DNA of 64,000 bases from Acidobacteriota bacterium (GTDB taxonomy: Bacteria > Acidobacteriota > Thermoanaerobaculia > Gp7-AA8), in NCBI GenBank assembly GCA_003223645.1, contig QHVT01000021.1, forward strand, positions 43,945-107,944, in the 5' to 3' direction. Numbering within the stretch: the first letter of the stretch is position 1; the number at the start of each line of letters is the position of its first letter. Of this stretch, positions 44,301 through 52,244 are shown piece by piece. Below the pieces are notes generated by a model that worked only from the letters and a program-made list of their open reading frames with translations, made no database searches and was not told the origin of the DNA. The position numbers were made by a program, and so were the translations under genes.

Positions 44301-47300
44301 GCTGAGCGGCGCCACCGATCCGCCGTCATCCGTCTGCGACAGCGAGCAGCTCATCACCGGCTTCAACACCGGCAACAACTATCTCGGCGCCGACTTCGGC
44401 TACCGCATCACCGGAACGAACTACGCCACGATCGGCGATCACCTCTGGATCGACACCGACGGCGACGGCGTGATGGATTCCGGCGAAATCGGCATCGACG
44501 CGGTCACCGTCTGGCTCGACACCGACAACGACGGCGTGGTCGACTGGACCGACGGCAACGGCAATAACGTATGGGATGCGGGCGAAGGCGAGAGGTGGAC
44601 GACCACCGATCCGGACGGTTACTACACCTTCACCGGCATCACCGACGGCACGTACAACCTGAAGGTTCTGGCGACTGATCCGGACTTCCCAACGGGTCTC
44701 ACAGAAACGTTCGAGGTGCGCAGCGGCAACACCGCCAGTCGCGACAACGCCGTGCAGGTCGTCGTCTCGGGCGGCGCCGTCACCAGCATCGTCGACGGTG
44801 ATCCGGGAACGCTCGACACTTGCTCGAGTTGCAATCTCAACGTCGACTTCGGCTATCGCTACGCCGGCACGAACACGCTGAGCGGCACGGTCTGCGTAGA
44901 CGACGCCACGAAGAACGGCTACTGCGGCGCGACGGCGACGACCTACTCCGGCGTCGACACCGCGAACGGCGAAGTCGCGCTGCCGGGGATCACGGTCACG
45001 GCCTATCGTTGGACCGACAGTAATTCGAACAACACTGCCTGGTCGCTCGCGGGCGTGCTCGATGCCGGCGATTCCTTCGTGCTCCTCGGCTCCGTCTCCG
45101 CTGATGCCAGCGGCGACTACACGTTCACGCATCTGCCGGACAACGTCATTCTCGTCTTCAGCATCTCCGACACGGCGCAGCTGCTCCTCACGACGACGAA
45201 TTTGAATACCAGCGTCGAGGATGCGAACGTCCTCAAGCGCCAGCTCTATGAGGGTACGACGACATACGCCGGCAACACCGTCACGGTCATCGGCCGCCAG
45301 GCGCTGAGCATCGGCGGCGACACCGACGACAACGTCAAGGACGTCGACTACGCGTTCGACGCCACGCTCGGCGGCGCGCTCGCCTATGACTTCGGCGATC
45401 TCCCGTCCAGCTACGTCGATACGTTGCTCTCCGAGAGCGGCGCGCAGCATCGCGTCACCGGCAGCTCGATCTACCTCGGCAGCGGCGTCAGCACCGAGAG
45501 CGACGGCAAGCCGAGCGTCGACGCCACCGGCGACACGCAGGACAACGGCGTGACGATGGTCTCGACGACGCTGGTCAAGGGCGGCTCGATGTTCGTCGAC
45601 GTCACCGCGTCGCAGGCCGGCTGGCTCGCCGCGTGGTTCGACTGGAACGGCGACGGCGACTTCGATGACGCCGATGAGAACGTCATCGACCGGCCGGTCA
45701 CGGCCGGCGTCAACTCGCTCAACTTCTACGTCCCGACCACCGTCCCGAACGGACTGACCGACTTCTTCGCGCGCTTCCGCATCTATCCGTCGCGGCCGCA
45801 GATCGTCGCCAGTTCCGGTCCGGGCTTCGACTCCAACTTCGCCATGATGGACGGCGAAGACGAAGACTACATCTACCCCTTCTCCAACGCCGTCACGTTC
45901 GCCGAGATCTCGACGATGGATGCGGTGCAGGGGAAGAACAGCAACTCCATCACCTGGTCGACGAATCGTGAGACCGACAACCTCGGCTTCGACCTCTATC
46001 GCTCCGTCGCCGGCGGTCCGCAGGAGAAGCTCAATCCGCATCTCATCATCGGCTCCGCGTTCGTGAGCGGCCGCCAGACCACCGGCCCGCGCGCGTATCG
46101 CTTCGTCGATCACAAGCCGCTGTCGGGTCTCGTGCAGTACTGGGTCGAAGACGTCGATCTCAACGGCACGCGCACCATGCACGGTCCGATCACGCCGCAC
46201 ACGTCGGCAACCGAGCCGCTCGACGACACGCTGAACACCGAAACCGATCCGACCATCGGCTCGGTCGGCGGCAAGTTCACGACCGCCGACGGCATGGGCG
46301 TCGCGATTCCGGAGCCCGATGCGCCGGGTGCCAAGCAACTGGCCGAGCAGTGGAGCCTCGCTTCCGTGCCGGCTGTGAAGGTCATCGTCACGCGGCCGGG
46401 TTGGTATCGCGTGAAGAAGAGCGACCTCCTCGCCGCCGGCTTCGATCCGGGCAACAACCCCAATTCGATCTCGGTGTTCACCGAAGGCGTCGAAGTGCCG
46501 GTCGTGCTGAATGCGAAAAACGGCAACAAGTTCGACAACGACGACTCGATCGAGTTCTTCGGCCGCGGCATCGATACGCAGGGCACCGGCGGCCGCGTCT
46601 ACTACATCACCGCGAAGAAGGGCTCCGCCGCGCGCGTGAAATCGACCGGCGGCCGCGGCAACAGCGGTACGCCTTCGACGGCAAGCTTCCCGTATACGTT
46701 CGAGCGCGTCGAGCGCACGATCTTCTTCACCGCGCTTACGAACAACGGTGAGCGCTCGAACTTCTTCGGCCCGGTGCTCTTCCCGATGCCGGCGACGCAG
46801 GCGCTCACGGTTACGAACCCCGGCTCCGGCAACGCCGAGCTCGAGGTGATCGTGCAGGGCGCCAGCGCGAACTTCGATCACGTGATCTCGCTCGTTCTCA
46901 ACGGCACGAACATCGGCTACGTCCGCCTCTTCAGTCAGGAACGCCACATCGAGAAGTTCCCGGTGCCGGCATCGCTGCTCGTCGCGGGCGAGAACACGCT
47001 CGTGCTCACCGCCGAAAACGGCTGGGACGACATCAGCGTGCTCGAGTCGCTGCGGCTCACCTATCCGCACGCGTATCGCGCCGACAACAACGCGCTCACG
47101 TTCACGCTCGACGGCGGCAACGCCGCCACCGTCAACGGATTCACCTCCAGCGCAATCCGGGTCGTCGACGTCACCGATCCGCTCGCGCCGGTCTTCATCG
47201 ACGCGACGATCGGCAATGCCAGCGACGGCACGAAGTCCGTCTCGTTCGCCACGACCGGCTCCGGCACGCGGACGATCTTCGCGTTCGCGGAAAGCCGCGT

Positions 47301-48375
47301 GCTTGCGCCGGCGGCGATCGCCTGGAACGAGCCGTCGACGTGGAACGCGTCGACGAACGCCGCGAACCTCCTCATCATCACCAACAAGGCCTTCCTGAGT
47401 GCCGCCAATGCGCTGAAGACCGCGCGCCAGGCGCAGGGCATCTCGACGCAGGTCGTCGACGTGCAGAACGTCTACGACGAGTTCTCATACGGCCACCACT
47501 CCGCGCAGGCTGTGCGCGACTTCCTCAAGCGCACGACGACGTGGAAGACGCCGCCGCATTACGTGATCCTCCTCGGCGACGCCAGCTTCGATCCGCGCAA
47601 CTACATGGGTCTCGGCAGCTACGACTTCGTGCCGACGAAGCTGATCAATACCACCGTGATGAAGGCGTCGTCCGACGACTGGTTCGCCGACTTCGACGAC
47701 AGCGGCCTGCCATCGATCGCCATGGGCCGCATCCCGGCGCGCACCGCCGCCGAGGCGACGGGCATCGTCAACAAACTCGTGTCGCGCAATGTCACCTCCG
47801 GCGATGCCTGGGGCAAGATCGTCGAAGTGATCGCCGACATTCCGGAAGGTCATCCCTTCGACACGGAAGCGAACAAGCTCTCCGCGGTGATCCCGTCGCC
47901 GTTCACGGTCGATCGCATCTCCATCGCCACAACGCCGTCGCCCGGGACCGCGATCGTCAACGCGTTCAACCGCGGTTCGGTCCTGACCGAGTTCATCGGC
48001 CACGGCTCGATGGAGATCTGGAGCCACTCCCTCTTCACGTCCACGACTGCAGCATCGCTCACCAACGCGCCGCGCCTCCCGTTCGTCGTGGCTATGAACT
48101 GCTTCAACGGATACTTCCACGACCTCTTCACGAACAGCCTCGGCGAAGCGCTGCTGCGCAACCCGAGCGGCGGCGCGATCGGCGTCTGGGCCTCGTCCGG
48201 TCTCATCACCACCCCGCCGCAAGTCGCGATGGGGCTCGAGTTCAACCGCCGCGTCTTCGGCACCACCCCGACCACCATCGGCGACGCCGTCCTCGCCGCC
48301 AAACGCGCCACAAACGACCGCGACGTACGCCGCACATTCATCCTGTTCGGCGACCCGACCCTGAAACTGAAGTAA
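38377..48375 (+). CDS. Giant exported SdrD-like/GEVED/C25 peptidase protein
   Basis: A 3,332-residue protein. The signal peptide ends APASAQ. A ~350-residue N-terminal beta region and DUF11-like modules (TKTDGLTSTTAGSTLTY) follow. About ten SdrD_B-like beta-sandwich repeats (GDxxYxDxNxNGxxDxGExG...GxYxFxxL) span residues ~605-2300 with many Ca-binding Asp/Asn. A GEVED domain (about 2337-2495; FGDLP...DGEDEDY), a fibronectin-like module and a C-terminal C25/gingipain-type domain (about 2990-3332) come next. Catalytic His is in FIGHGSMEIW and Cys in VAMNCFNG. There is no sorting domain beyond C25. Probably a cell-surface adhesin/protease. GTG start with AAGGAGAGG. Confidence 0.93.
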   Translation: MKCMQWAVRAVSVAIFACLFVSAPASAQGALSVQILNGYNVVVDSNVTSPSTYGPAAGYIGARVCNTGNASLSNVIANVGNYNGGGVSSTPGTFPVFSSTGDLVHTQLTNTGNYSLTLQSGGTSTSLDGSRYIGTVAAGQCVVEYWLFSYPQCVNVGSASDSPPCAASIAGDVKPNDDLSLNYDIWASTTTAITPAVVNQRRAFTMRNEISASANKIWPNTSSKVPDAYLAAIQSVIGWGTLGPDGQPLSGSNPVYPGQRVITTQGIWYDLGNVGQGFDNNGDLIPDQNAWLQPVGDAAAFDADCFRMVNVYGLLIVKLKTGGEQLVPFQNQLYFEHIPDNTGAVGLVYYQFVATDSGCSAVMTPYQEAASGFDNEKFSADFGLSNPLSSTSFGPALSFTKTDGLTSTTAGSTLTYAAATTNSTGANLGAPDLGVAMTIRDSIPAGTRYVSGSATSNNTPPSGTGSYTQGYTDNDGNVDTCTINYSISSSSYTALYSTNNGSTWTATDPGSSVTDILWILDTTLQLDGYHNGASCVAPNGVYDNGTLRTSLPAGKNTTVRFQVTVNTVAPFPGPVVCNTAMAGFGGATSGTTAQDCTLIQGINSITGSVFKDEGTGVGGIYGNGVKDGTEGDIGTGVSVTLYYDLNGNGVVDSTDPSWGNTTTAPVPNIVGVPSCTTNGCFRFTGLPDGPFLVVVKKYDGATSNGINDAATDTAFGTNGWGNTTADPNLALTTDTGLVKLNEDLTTATMAVNIDLDHNNGSAVHQSGPNFGFAPPLRVTKSVSGNPDSNADGRADTTIDEGDLFTYNINLENRLPSVGVQGPTGCQYTVWAPTGTNGSPASKQFTNPTAVWDGPNRNVGSVLVQNGGLRFIDSTGFVLPTQAGNITKVEALVFGYFASTLNDDNLTLGISRPATGFTSTTMNTALIDSYVGEPADLSPNSAISWDVTALRPGGGTWSWADNFSTVTVDVNPSKSSSADEKNFYLDAVGLRVTTDQNCDAGTSTTLSPVPLQDSYDPASVDFVSASPTPTSVNTATGIIQWADVGPILPGSTASVAVTMRARNITGTRTGTCGVSAPPTSTSACNWAEGGFGTSHVYYADGRLANDASSKIAIAMQGKNEVHGALWKDTNADGWAYDAGEPFLPNITVTLWGCVQSDGVTMETSAPNKTCTAATSGNFWKKIATDITDSNGAYDFIGLDTGYYLVEVGDNDNAPAVGNSSPFSGTQTAEPNDSQAPLGGGAATGTVGVCVGGCNNTWGSPTANLSALNLIGSVAEESITGVNFGYNIPSAIIYGNIWWDVDADATRDATDGNLSGFTVQIYSDPNGDGNPADGTLQATTTSDSNGEYTFSGLAAGSYVVSVTPPTLLHKVWTETVESTGGTGSLNNQIPMTVTAGQVSGSHDFGYTQVDASDIGDYLYYDFDGDGIFDSGESGIPNVTVWLYEDIDRDGTIDAGVDSIVATTASDSTGHYLFSNFPAGSYIVKVDTTDPDFPTDVLASGDPDLSAASIGDTIYYDLNASGTQTAGEDGIPLVIVNLYSDNDSSGTLNGADSLIASTVTDVNGKYLFTGLTAGRYFVDVDESSLPSTALALTTADPASTVVILSGSTSATSDLTKDAGYSPSSNFAIGNRIWHDVNNNGVQDAGEPGIPNVDIVVTNGTGTGCAGGCRVTTDEAGFWIVTGLTNGTFSVNVDDTDPDFPRDFTLTTGTDPRTVTVAGADLNNVDFGYHYTGTGSTPTGTISGRVFQDADGDLAYDAGEERTSKTVNLLDSEGNIVASTTTSGTGTYSFTGVFVGDYTVEAVDQLGTRYSTLFLNAAQTIANLNIIYQTTIEATADSQSSVAIDGVHSNLLQDFGYQRFFGSIGDTVYWDVNENGTQDVGDPGLANVTVRLYDAVWTDTNNDGYFQSGEGTKTLVATTSTASDNPLTTANEGGTYLFSNLSALASGHKYLVVVDTTTLPGVTHPIIADPDTDGVPCTSLSGATDPPSSVCDSEQLITGFNTGNNYLGADFGYRITGTNYATIGDHLWIDTDGDGVMDSGEIGIDAVTVWLDTDNDGVVDWTDGNGNNVWDAGEGERWTTTDPDGYYTFTGITDGTYNLKVLATDPDFPTGLTETFEVRSGNTASRDNAVQVVVSGGAVTSIVDGDPGTLDTCSSCNLNVDFGYRYAGTNTLSGTVCVDDATKNGYCGATATTYSGVDTANGEVALPGITVTAYRWTDSNSNNTAWSLAGVLDAGDSFVLLGSVSADASGDYTFTHLPDNVILVFSISDTAQLLLTTTNLNTSVEDANVLKRQLYEGTTTYAGNTVTVIGRQALSIGGDTDDNVKDVDYAFDATLGGALAYDFGDLPSSYVDTLLSESGAQHRVTGSSIYLGSGVSTESDGKPSVDATGDTQDNGVTMVSTTLVKGGSMFVDVTASQAGWLAAWFDWNGDGDFDDADENVIDRPVTAGVNSLNFYVPTTVPNGLTDFFARFRIYPSRPQIVASSGPGFDSNFAMMDGEDEDYIYPFSNAVTFAEISTMDAVQGKNSNSITWSTNRETDNLGFDLYRSVAGGPQEKLNPHLIIGSAFVSGRQTTGPRAYRFVDHKPLSGLVQYWVEDVDLNGTRTMHGPITPHTSATEPLDDTLNTETDPTIGSVGGKFTTADGMGVAIPEPDAPGAKQLAEQWSLASVPAVKVIVTRPGWYRVKKSDLLAAGFDPGNNPNSISVFTEGVEVPVVLNAKNGNKFDNDDSIEFFGRGIDTQGTGGRVYYITAKKGSAARVKSTGGRGNSGTPSTASFPYTFERVERTIFFTALTNNGERSNFFGPVLFPMPATQALTVTNPGSGNAELEVIVQGASANFDHVISLVLNGTNIGYVRLFSQERHIEKFPVPASLLVAGENTLVLTAENGWDDISVLESLRLTYPHAYRADNNALTFTLDGGNAATVNGFTSSAIRVVDVTDPLAPVFIDATIGNASDGTKSVSFATTGSGTRTIFAFAESRVLAPAAIAWNEPSTWNASTNAANLLIITNKAFLSAANALKTARQAQGISTQVVDVQNVYDEFSYGHHSAQAVRDFLKRTTTWKTPPHYVILLGDASFDPRNYMGLGSYDFVPTKLINTTVMKASSDDWFADFDDSGLPSIAMGRIPARTAAEATGIVNKLVSRNVTSGDAWGKIVEVIADIPEGHPFDTEANKLSAVIPSPFTVDRISIATTPSPGTAIVNAFNRGSVLTEFIGHGSMEIWSHSLFTSTTAASLTNAPRLPFVVAMNCFNGYFHDLFTNSLGEALLRNPSGGAIGVWASSGLITTPPQVAMGLEFNRRVFGTTPTTIGDAVLAAKRATNDRDVRRTFILFGDPTLKLK

Positions 48376-48382
48376 CGCAAGA

Positions 48383-48408
48383 GGAGCGGGGGCTCACGCC
48401 CCCGCTCC
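48383..48408 (+). terminator. Hairpin after the giant gene
   Basis: GGAGCGGGGGC and GCCCCCGCTCC pair perfectly over 11 bases around a TCAC loop, seven bases after the stop. There is no T tract, so it may be a weak or factor-assisted terminator. Confidence 0.5.
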
Positions 48409-48603
48409 CAGCAGGGTCCGCGCGTCTGTCCCTGAATCACCAAGGGATCTCCCAATGCGCGCGCGTAACATCTTGTGCTTGTTATAGATGCAGCAATATG
48501 GCCGCGTCTGGAAACTTTGTTATTAGCTGAAATGTCGGGACCGCGGCCTAACTGTGAGCTTCATCGGATCCAAGTTCAACAATTCATTTTTTCTGGAGGG
48601 CGT

Positions 48604-48777
48604 ATGACAAGGGTGAAGTGCGTCTTGTTCGTGTCCGCCGTGTTGCTCTGCGGCGTTCTCCCGGCACTCGCTGCCACGAATCCAAAACTCGACTACGGAA
48701 AACTCCCACTGACTTTTGAAGCAGATCAGGGACAGGCCGATCAGGCCGTGAAGTTCCTGAGCCGCGGACATCGATAG
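48604..48777 (+). pseudogene. Truncated SBBP/beta-propeller-type secreted protein
   Basis: Only 57 residues remain. A signal peptide (VKCVLFVSAVLLCGVLPALA) is followed by LDYGKLPLTFEADQGQADQ and VKFLSRG. This is the usual start of large SBBP-repeat secreted proteins of Acidobacteriota (YGKLPLxFEANQGQ...VKFLSRG). The rest of the gene is absent and a stop follows immediately. GGAGGG precedes the ATG. It is probably a decayed remnant cut at an insertion junction. Confidence 0.7.
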
Positions 48778-48841
48778 GCGGGGGTCCTCCAATTTCCATC
48801 GGCACGTGGCTTTGATGCGGCGTACGCCGCGTGAGATTCCC

Positions 48842-48989
48842 GGCCCCGATCTCCTGATCCGTGACTCCCCATCGCAGGTCGATCTCGGCGAGCGTAAAGC
48901 CGCGCGGTGCGCCGCCGGAGCTCGGGAATCGTTCGGGAAAGAAGGGTCGCTCGCTCGGTCTGCATGTCGCGGAAAGTCGAGGAGATTGA
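48842..48989 (-). pseudogene. DUF4062 domain remnant, frameshifted
   Basis: In one frame SISSTFRDMQTERATLLSRT (48989 downward) matches the start of DUF4062 (xFxSSTFxDMxxER). A different frame continues with FTLAEIDLRWGVTDQEIG, the conserved DLRWGVT strand of the same domain. The shift near 48905 and missing flanks show the gene is dead. DUF4062 sits at the N-terminus of NACHT/WD40-type signalling and defence proteins. Confidence 0.72.
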
Positions 48990-49119
48990 AGACCTGGATC
49001 GAGCGGAGCGGGCGCATCTCGGTACTTTGACAATCATCGCGCGGCAATCGCCTTTCATCGCCCGCACGTCCCGTTGTGAGACCATCGGCGCCTTCAGCCT
49101 TCCCGGATCGTCTGGCCTG

Positions 49120-50205
49120 TTATCCCTTTGCGCCCGTATAGCTAATGGGCTGGTTTTCCATTTGTCGCTGCATCCGACTGAAGACCGTATCAAAGCCGAC
49201 GCCTGCCGGAATGGCAACCAGCAGCGCAGAAATAAACTGAATCTTATCGGTTGCCTCGACTACAGTTGCCGATGGCTTCAGGACTCCTGGCGCACCAACC
49301 CACTGTGGGATGAGGTAAGCCAAGCCGACGGCGAATCCGGCAACACCGCCAAGGAGAAGGGATGTGGTCGGGTCGCTCTGTTCGGTCCCCGTCATGATCG
49401 AGCGGATCAAGGCACCCGTGGCTCCTGCCACAATCAAACCGGCAAATGTCAGAAAGGGGTAGAGTCCCGGACTGGGTGCCTGTGCCATTCCAAAGAAGAC
49501 TATGACCAGAAGTGCAATGAAGGCAGCCGTGGCCCAAAAGCCCTTTCGTCTCTGCGAAGCGAGCTTCAGGTAGCTCCTCTCCCGATCAAGCGCTAGATCC
49601 AATTGTTTCCTCCGCGCTGCACACTTGGCCTTCAGCCATGTCACCAACTGCAGCGGGCTGTGCGTGCTCGAAGATGGGTAATCTCTCGAGGTTGTTGCAA
49701 GCTCAGTCCGGATGATTCCCGCCGCGCCGTCGAATTTATCCACGGCGAGGACGGGCAATGGACGGGCCAGGGCAATCTGCCCGGCAATCAGGGTCGACCG
49801 CCAACCCGCCATCAAAAGCACTGCGTCCACGCCATCAGCGTCCACGAGAGATCGGTAGAACGGAGCTTCCCAGTCATTCCCGGCAAAGAGGATGGGGGCG
49901 AATACATCCCGATGCGTTGTCTGTTCAACAAACCTCACTGTGTTCTTCTGTGACTCGGCGTAGCGCACTCGAATCGAACCAGCTCCGGCCCCTGCAGGAA
50001 GAGCTGCGACGTAACCTGAGACCACATGTGGCTCGAGGGACTCGTCGTTCGAAAAATAGACGACAAGGCCCATCCCTTCGTTCGCAAGCGCGGCCCCGAG
50101 TTCCTTTGCCATGTTCTTGGCGTCGTCAACCTTAGCGGGATTGTCCCGCTGCAGGTCCCAGAAACCACCAATGACCGCGACGAACGGCGTGCTCTCATTT
50201 GCCAT
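49120..50205 (-). CDS. SLOG-like nucleotide-sensor domain with C-terminal membrane segments
   Basis: A 361-residue protein. The N-terminal ~190 residues have a Rossmann-like pattern (VAVIGGFWDLQ..., ELGAALANEGMGLVVYFS, AVLLMAGWRSTLIAGQIA, RPLPVLAVD) like LOG/SLOG domains that bind or cleave nucleotide-derived signals. A basic coiled linker (ERSYLKLASQRRKGF) leads to three or four membrane segments (ATAAFIALLVIVFF, YPFLTFAGLIVAG, SLLLGGVAGFAVGLAYLI). Such SLOG-TM proteins are predicted effectors in nucleotide-based immunity. The start at 50205 (MANESTPF) is preferred over 50229. Exact family unproven. Confidence 0.72.
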   Translation of the reverse strand: MANESTPFVAVIGGFWDLQRDNPAKVDDAKNMAKELGAALANEGMGLVVYFSNDESLEPHVVSGYVAALPAGAGAGSIRVRYAESQKNTVRFVEQTTHRDVFAPILFAGNDWEAPFYRSLVDADGVDAVLLMAGWRSTLIAGQIALARPLPVLAVDKFDGAAGIIRTELATTSRDYPSSSTHSPLQLVTWLKAKCAARRKQLDLALDRERSYLKLASQRRKGFWATAAFIALLVIVFFGMAQAPSPGLYPFLTFAGLIVAGATGALIRSIMTGTEQSDPTTSLLLGGVAGFAVGLAYLIPQWVGAPGVLKPSATVVEATDKIQFISALLVAIPAGVGFDTVFSRMQRQMENQPISYTGAKG

Positions 50206-50340
50206 CGGACTCCTCCTCGGTGATCCCATGATGATAATCCCTACGCTGGAGCGCCAGGCTCTCGGCCGCCGAAAGAACGCGATGGGCTAAGCCATCGCGG
50301 CTAGATCGCTATCGACGGTTATCACCAATCCCTACGACGC

Positions 50341-50414
50341 GGCGACGAGTTCAGTCGGTTAGACTCCGGCCTGTCACGCCGGAGGTCGCGGGTTCGAGCC
50401 CGTCGGCCCCGGCA
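50341..50414 (+). pseudogene. Degenerate tRNA-Asp-like sequence (copy 1)
   Basis: The anticodon arm (CCGGCCTGTCACGCCGG, GTC anticodon) and the T-arm (GCGGGTTCGAGCC) are kept. The acceptor 5' strand no longer pairs, the D-stem is broken, and one C is missing after the T-loop. It is preceded by the same CCTACGACGCGG as the intact gene at 51618. Likely an attachment-site remnant. Confidence 0.75.
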
Positions 50415-50553
50415 AATTAAGTCGCTCATTAGGCGCCAGTTGGCACAGTCCGAGCGTTCCACGGCAAAAACTGTTATCCGCAGGTTCCGTGACGCAAAGC
50501 TGACGAGACGCTTGCAATCGGGCGGCGGTATCGGCGGGTATGATCGTTCGATC

Positions 50554-51627
50554 ATGAGAGCCGTGATGATCGCCGCGATGTTTCTGGCTGCTGCGCTGCC
50601 GCTGTTCGCCGAGGATGCGCCGCTGCTCGCCGAGGATGCGTACAAGAACATCCAGGTGTTGCGCGGGCTGCACGCTTCCGAACTGCAGAACACCATGTTT
50701 TTCATGAAGGGCGCGCTGGGAGTGAACTGCAACCACTGCCACGTCAACTTTCGCGAGTTCGAGAAAGATGACAACCCGAAGAAGGCGGTCGCGCGGCGGA
50801 TGATTCAGATGGTTCGCTCGCTCAACGAGAGCCAGTTCGGCGGGCAGCCCGTCATCAGTTGCAACACCTGCCATCGCGGCCAGCCCCGGCCCGCTGCGCC
50901 GCTGGCGTTTGCCCCGATTCGCGAATCGCGTCCTGTCGCGAAACCGGCGGATGCGCCGCCGCCGGCGAGCCTGCCGACCGTCGACGAACTCTTCGAACGA
51001 TACGAGAACGCCACCGGCGGGCGCGCCGCTCACGCCAGGATCAAGACCCGCTTGCTCACCGGCGTCCAGCTCTCCACGGAGGGAGCCACGCGGCCGTTTC
51101 GGCTGCTGCAACAACTGCCCGATCGATTCGTACGCACCCTCACGGTCGACAGCGACTGGTATGAGGTCTTCGACGGATCGAAGGCCTGGAGCCGCGACAA
51201 TCACGGAGCTCACGAGCTCAAGAGCACGCGGCTGGCGCAACTGAAGCGGGACAACACGCTGTTCGACCCCGCACCGTTGCGCGCTCAATACACCGATCTC
51301 AAGGTGATCGGCGTCGAAGGTTCCGACTTCGTGGTCGAAGGGATTCTTGCCGCATTCCGCAACCAGCGGCTCTACTTCGACCGCGACAGCGGCCTCCTGG
51401 TGCGAATTACCTCCACGGCGAAGACGGCGTTCGGCCCATTGCCGGAGGAGATCCGCCTCGAGGATTACCGCGAGATCGACGGCATCAAGCTGCCGATGCT
51501 CGTGAGCTTCCTCAAGCGCGACGGGGCGGGACCGCGGATTCCGGAGAATGATCCGGACTACAAGCCGCATCGCCCCCGAAAGAGGAACAAACGGGTTAGT
51601 AAGAATTCCTACGACGCGGGGTCGTAG
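50554..51627 (+). CDS. Multiheme-type cytochrome c of the reaction-centre cytochrome family
   Basis: A 357-residue protein. The signal peptide is MIAAMFLAAALPLFA. The N-terminal domain has NIQVLRGLHASELQNTMFFM, the first heme site CNHCH and the second CNTCH, an arrangement typical of the short photosynthetic-reaction-centre-cytochrome-like proteins of Acidobacteriota. After a Pro-rich linker a ~200-residue beta-rich outer-membrane-lipoprotein-sorting-like domain follows (VQLSTEGATRPFRLLQ). TATGAT ends nine bases before the ATG. The last ~13 residues look acquired: the TAG stop lies inside tRNA-Asp. Confidence 0.88.
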   Translation: MRAVMIAAMFLAAALPLFAEDAPLLAEDAYKNIQVLRGLHASELQNTMFFMKGALGVNCNHCHVNFREFEKDDNPKKAVARRMIQMVRSLNESQFGGQPVISCNTCHRGQPRPAAPLAFAPIRESRPVAKPADAPPPASLPTVDELFERYENATGGRAAHARIKTRLLTGVQLSTEGATRPFRLLQQLPDRFVRTLTVDSDWYEVFDGSKAWSRDNHGAHELKSTRLAQLKRDNTLFDPAPLRAQYTDLKVIGVEGSDFVVEGILAAFRNQRLYFDRDSGLLVRITSTAKTAFGPLPEEIRLEDYREIDGIKLPMLVSFLKRDGAGPRIPENDPDYKPHRPRKRNKRVSKNSYDAGS

Positions 51628-51694
51628 TTCAGTTGCTTAGAACGCCGGCGTGTCACGCCGGAGGTCGCGGGTTCGAGCCCCGTCGGCCCCGCCA
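51618..51694 (+). tRNA. tRNA-Asp (GTC)
   Basis: A 77-base cloverleaf with encoded CCA. The acceptor GGGGTCG pairs with CGGCCCC, the discriminator is G, the D-stem is GTTC/GAAC, the anticodon stem CCGGC/GCCGG with loop GTGTCAC (anticodon GTC), and the T-stem GCGGG/CCCGT around TTCGAGC. All arms pair, so this is the functional copy among three related sequences. Confidence 0.95.
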
Positions 51695-51772
51695 ATCTAA
51701 AGCACTCATGCGCCGCGACTTCGCGGCATTTCGTGTTTTCAGAGGGTCGCTTAGAAAATTGGAGACTCGCAA

Positions 51773-51886
51773 AGTCACTCGCAAGGTCGCGATTTTGGCG
51801 AGCGAAAACCTGCGCGGACCCGCGACCAAAACGCTGCAATGTTTCCGGTTTCGGCGTGAATGTTCCACGGAAAAAATGCGTCACAA
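51773..51886. repeat. Island-flanking repeat, copy 1
   Basis: A ~110-bp segment containing CACTCGCAAGGTCGCGATTT, GACCCGCGACCAAAACG, TTTCGGCGTGAATGTTCCAC. It aligns along its whole length with 57006-57118. It lies just inside the tRNA-Asp. Confidence 0.75.
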
Positions 51887-51892
51887 GCGCAC

Positions 51893-52225
51893 TTAAAAGC
51901 GAGCGCGAAGCCCGGGCGCGACCGGGGCGGCGGTGTCCGGTGTGACGGGCTTGCATGGCACGGATCGCGGCGTGAAGAGTTGCGCGCGCCGGACGCGCGA
52001 GTGCGAGGCGTCACGGGTCGATGCGCGGTCTTCGGGCGCTGGCGCGTACACAGTCAACACCAGTAACCCTCCCTCGACGCCGACCGCAGCGAACTTCGCG
52101 CCCTCTTTGAAGCCGAACGCTTCGAGCCAACGGCCCGAGAGCCGCACGAACGGCACGCGCACGCCGTCACGGTTTAGATGGACGGTCGTGTAGCGGTGAG
52201 GGATTTGCGCTCGACGTTTCGGCAT
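51893..52225 (-). CDS. SymE-like toxin/AbrB-fold protein
   Basis: A 110-residue protein. Residues ~10-60 (TTVHLNRDGVRVPFVRLSG, RWLEAFGFKEGAKFAAVGV, GGLLVLTV) match the SymE/SpoVT-AbrB swapped-hairpin fold found in type I toxin SymE. The C-terminal ~50 residues are basic and low complexity. It follows the recombinase gene by 19 bases and faces the tRNA. No antisense RNA can be assigned by eye. Confidence 0.72.
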   Translation of the reverse strand: MPKRRAQIPHRYTTVHLNRDGVRVPFVRLSGRWLEAFGFKEGAKFAAVGVEGGLLVLTVYAPAPEDRASTRDASHSRVRRAQLFTPRSVPCKPVTPDTAAPVAPGLRARF

Positions 52226-52244
52226 GGCATGTCCTCGACGCGCG

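Noticed and set aside
44326..47070. Minus-strand open frames opposite the giant SdrD/C25 gene (also 42202-44256)
   Set aside because: High-GC antisense openness; Arg/Ala/Asp-rich translation with no fold pattern, while the plus strand has clear domains.
50341..50414. Second functional tRNA-Asp
   Set aside because: Acceptor and D-stems do not pair and the T-arm lacks a base.
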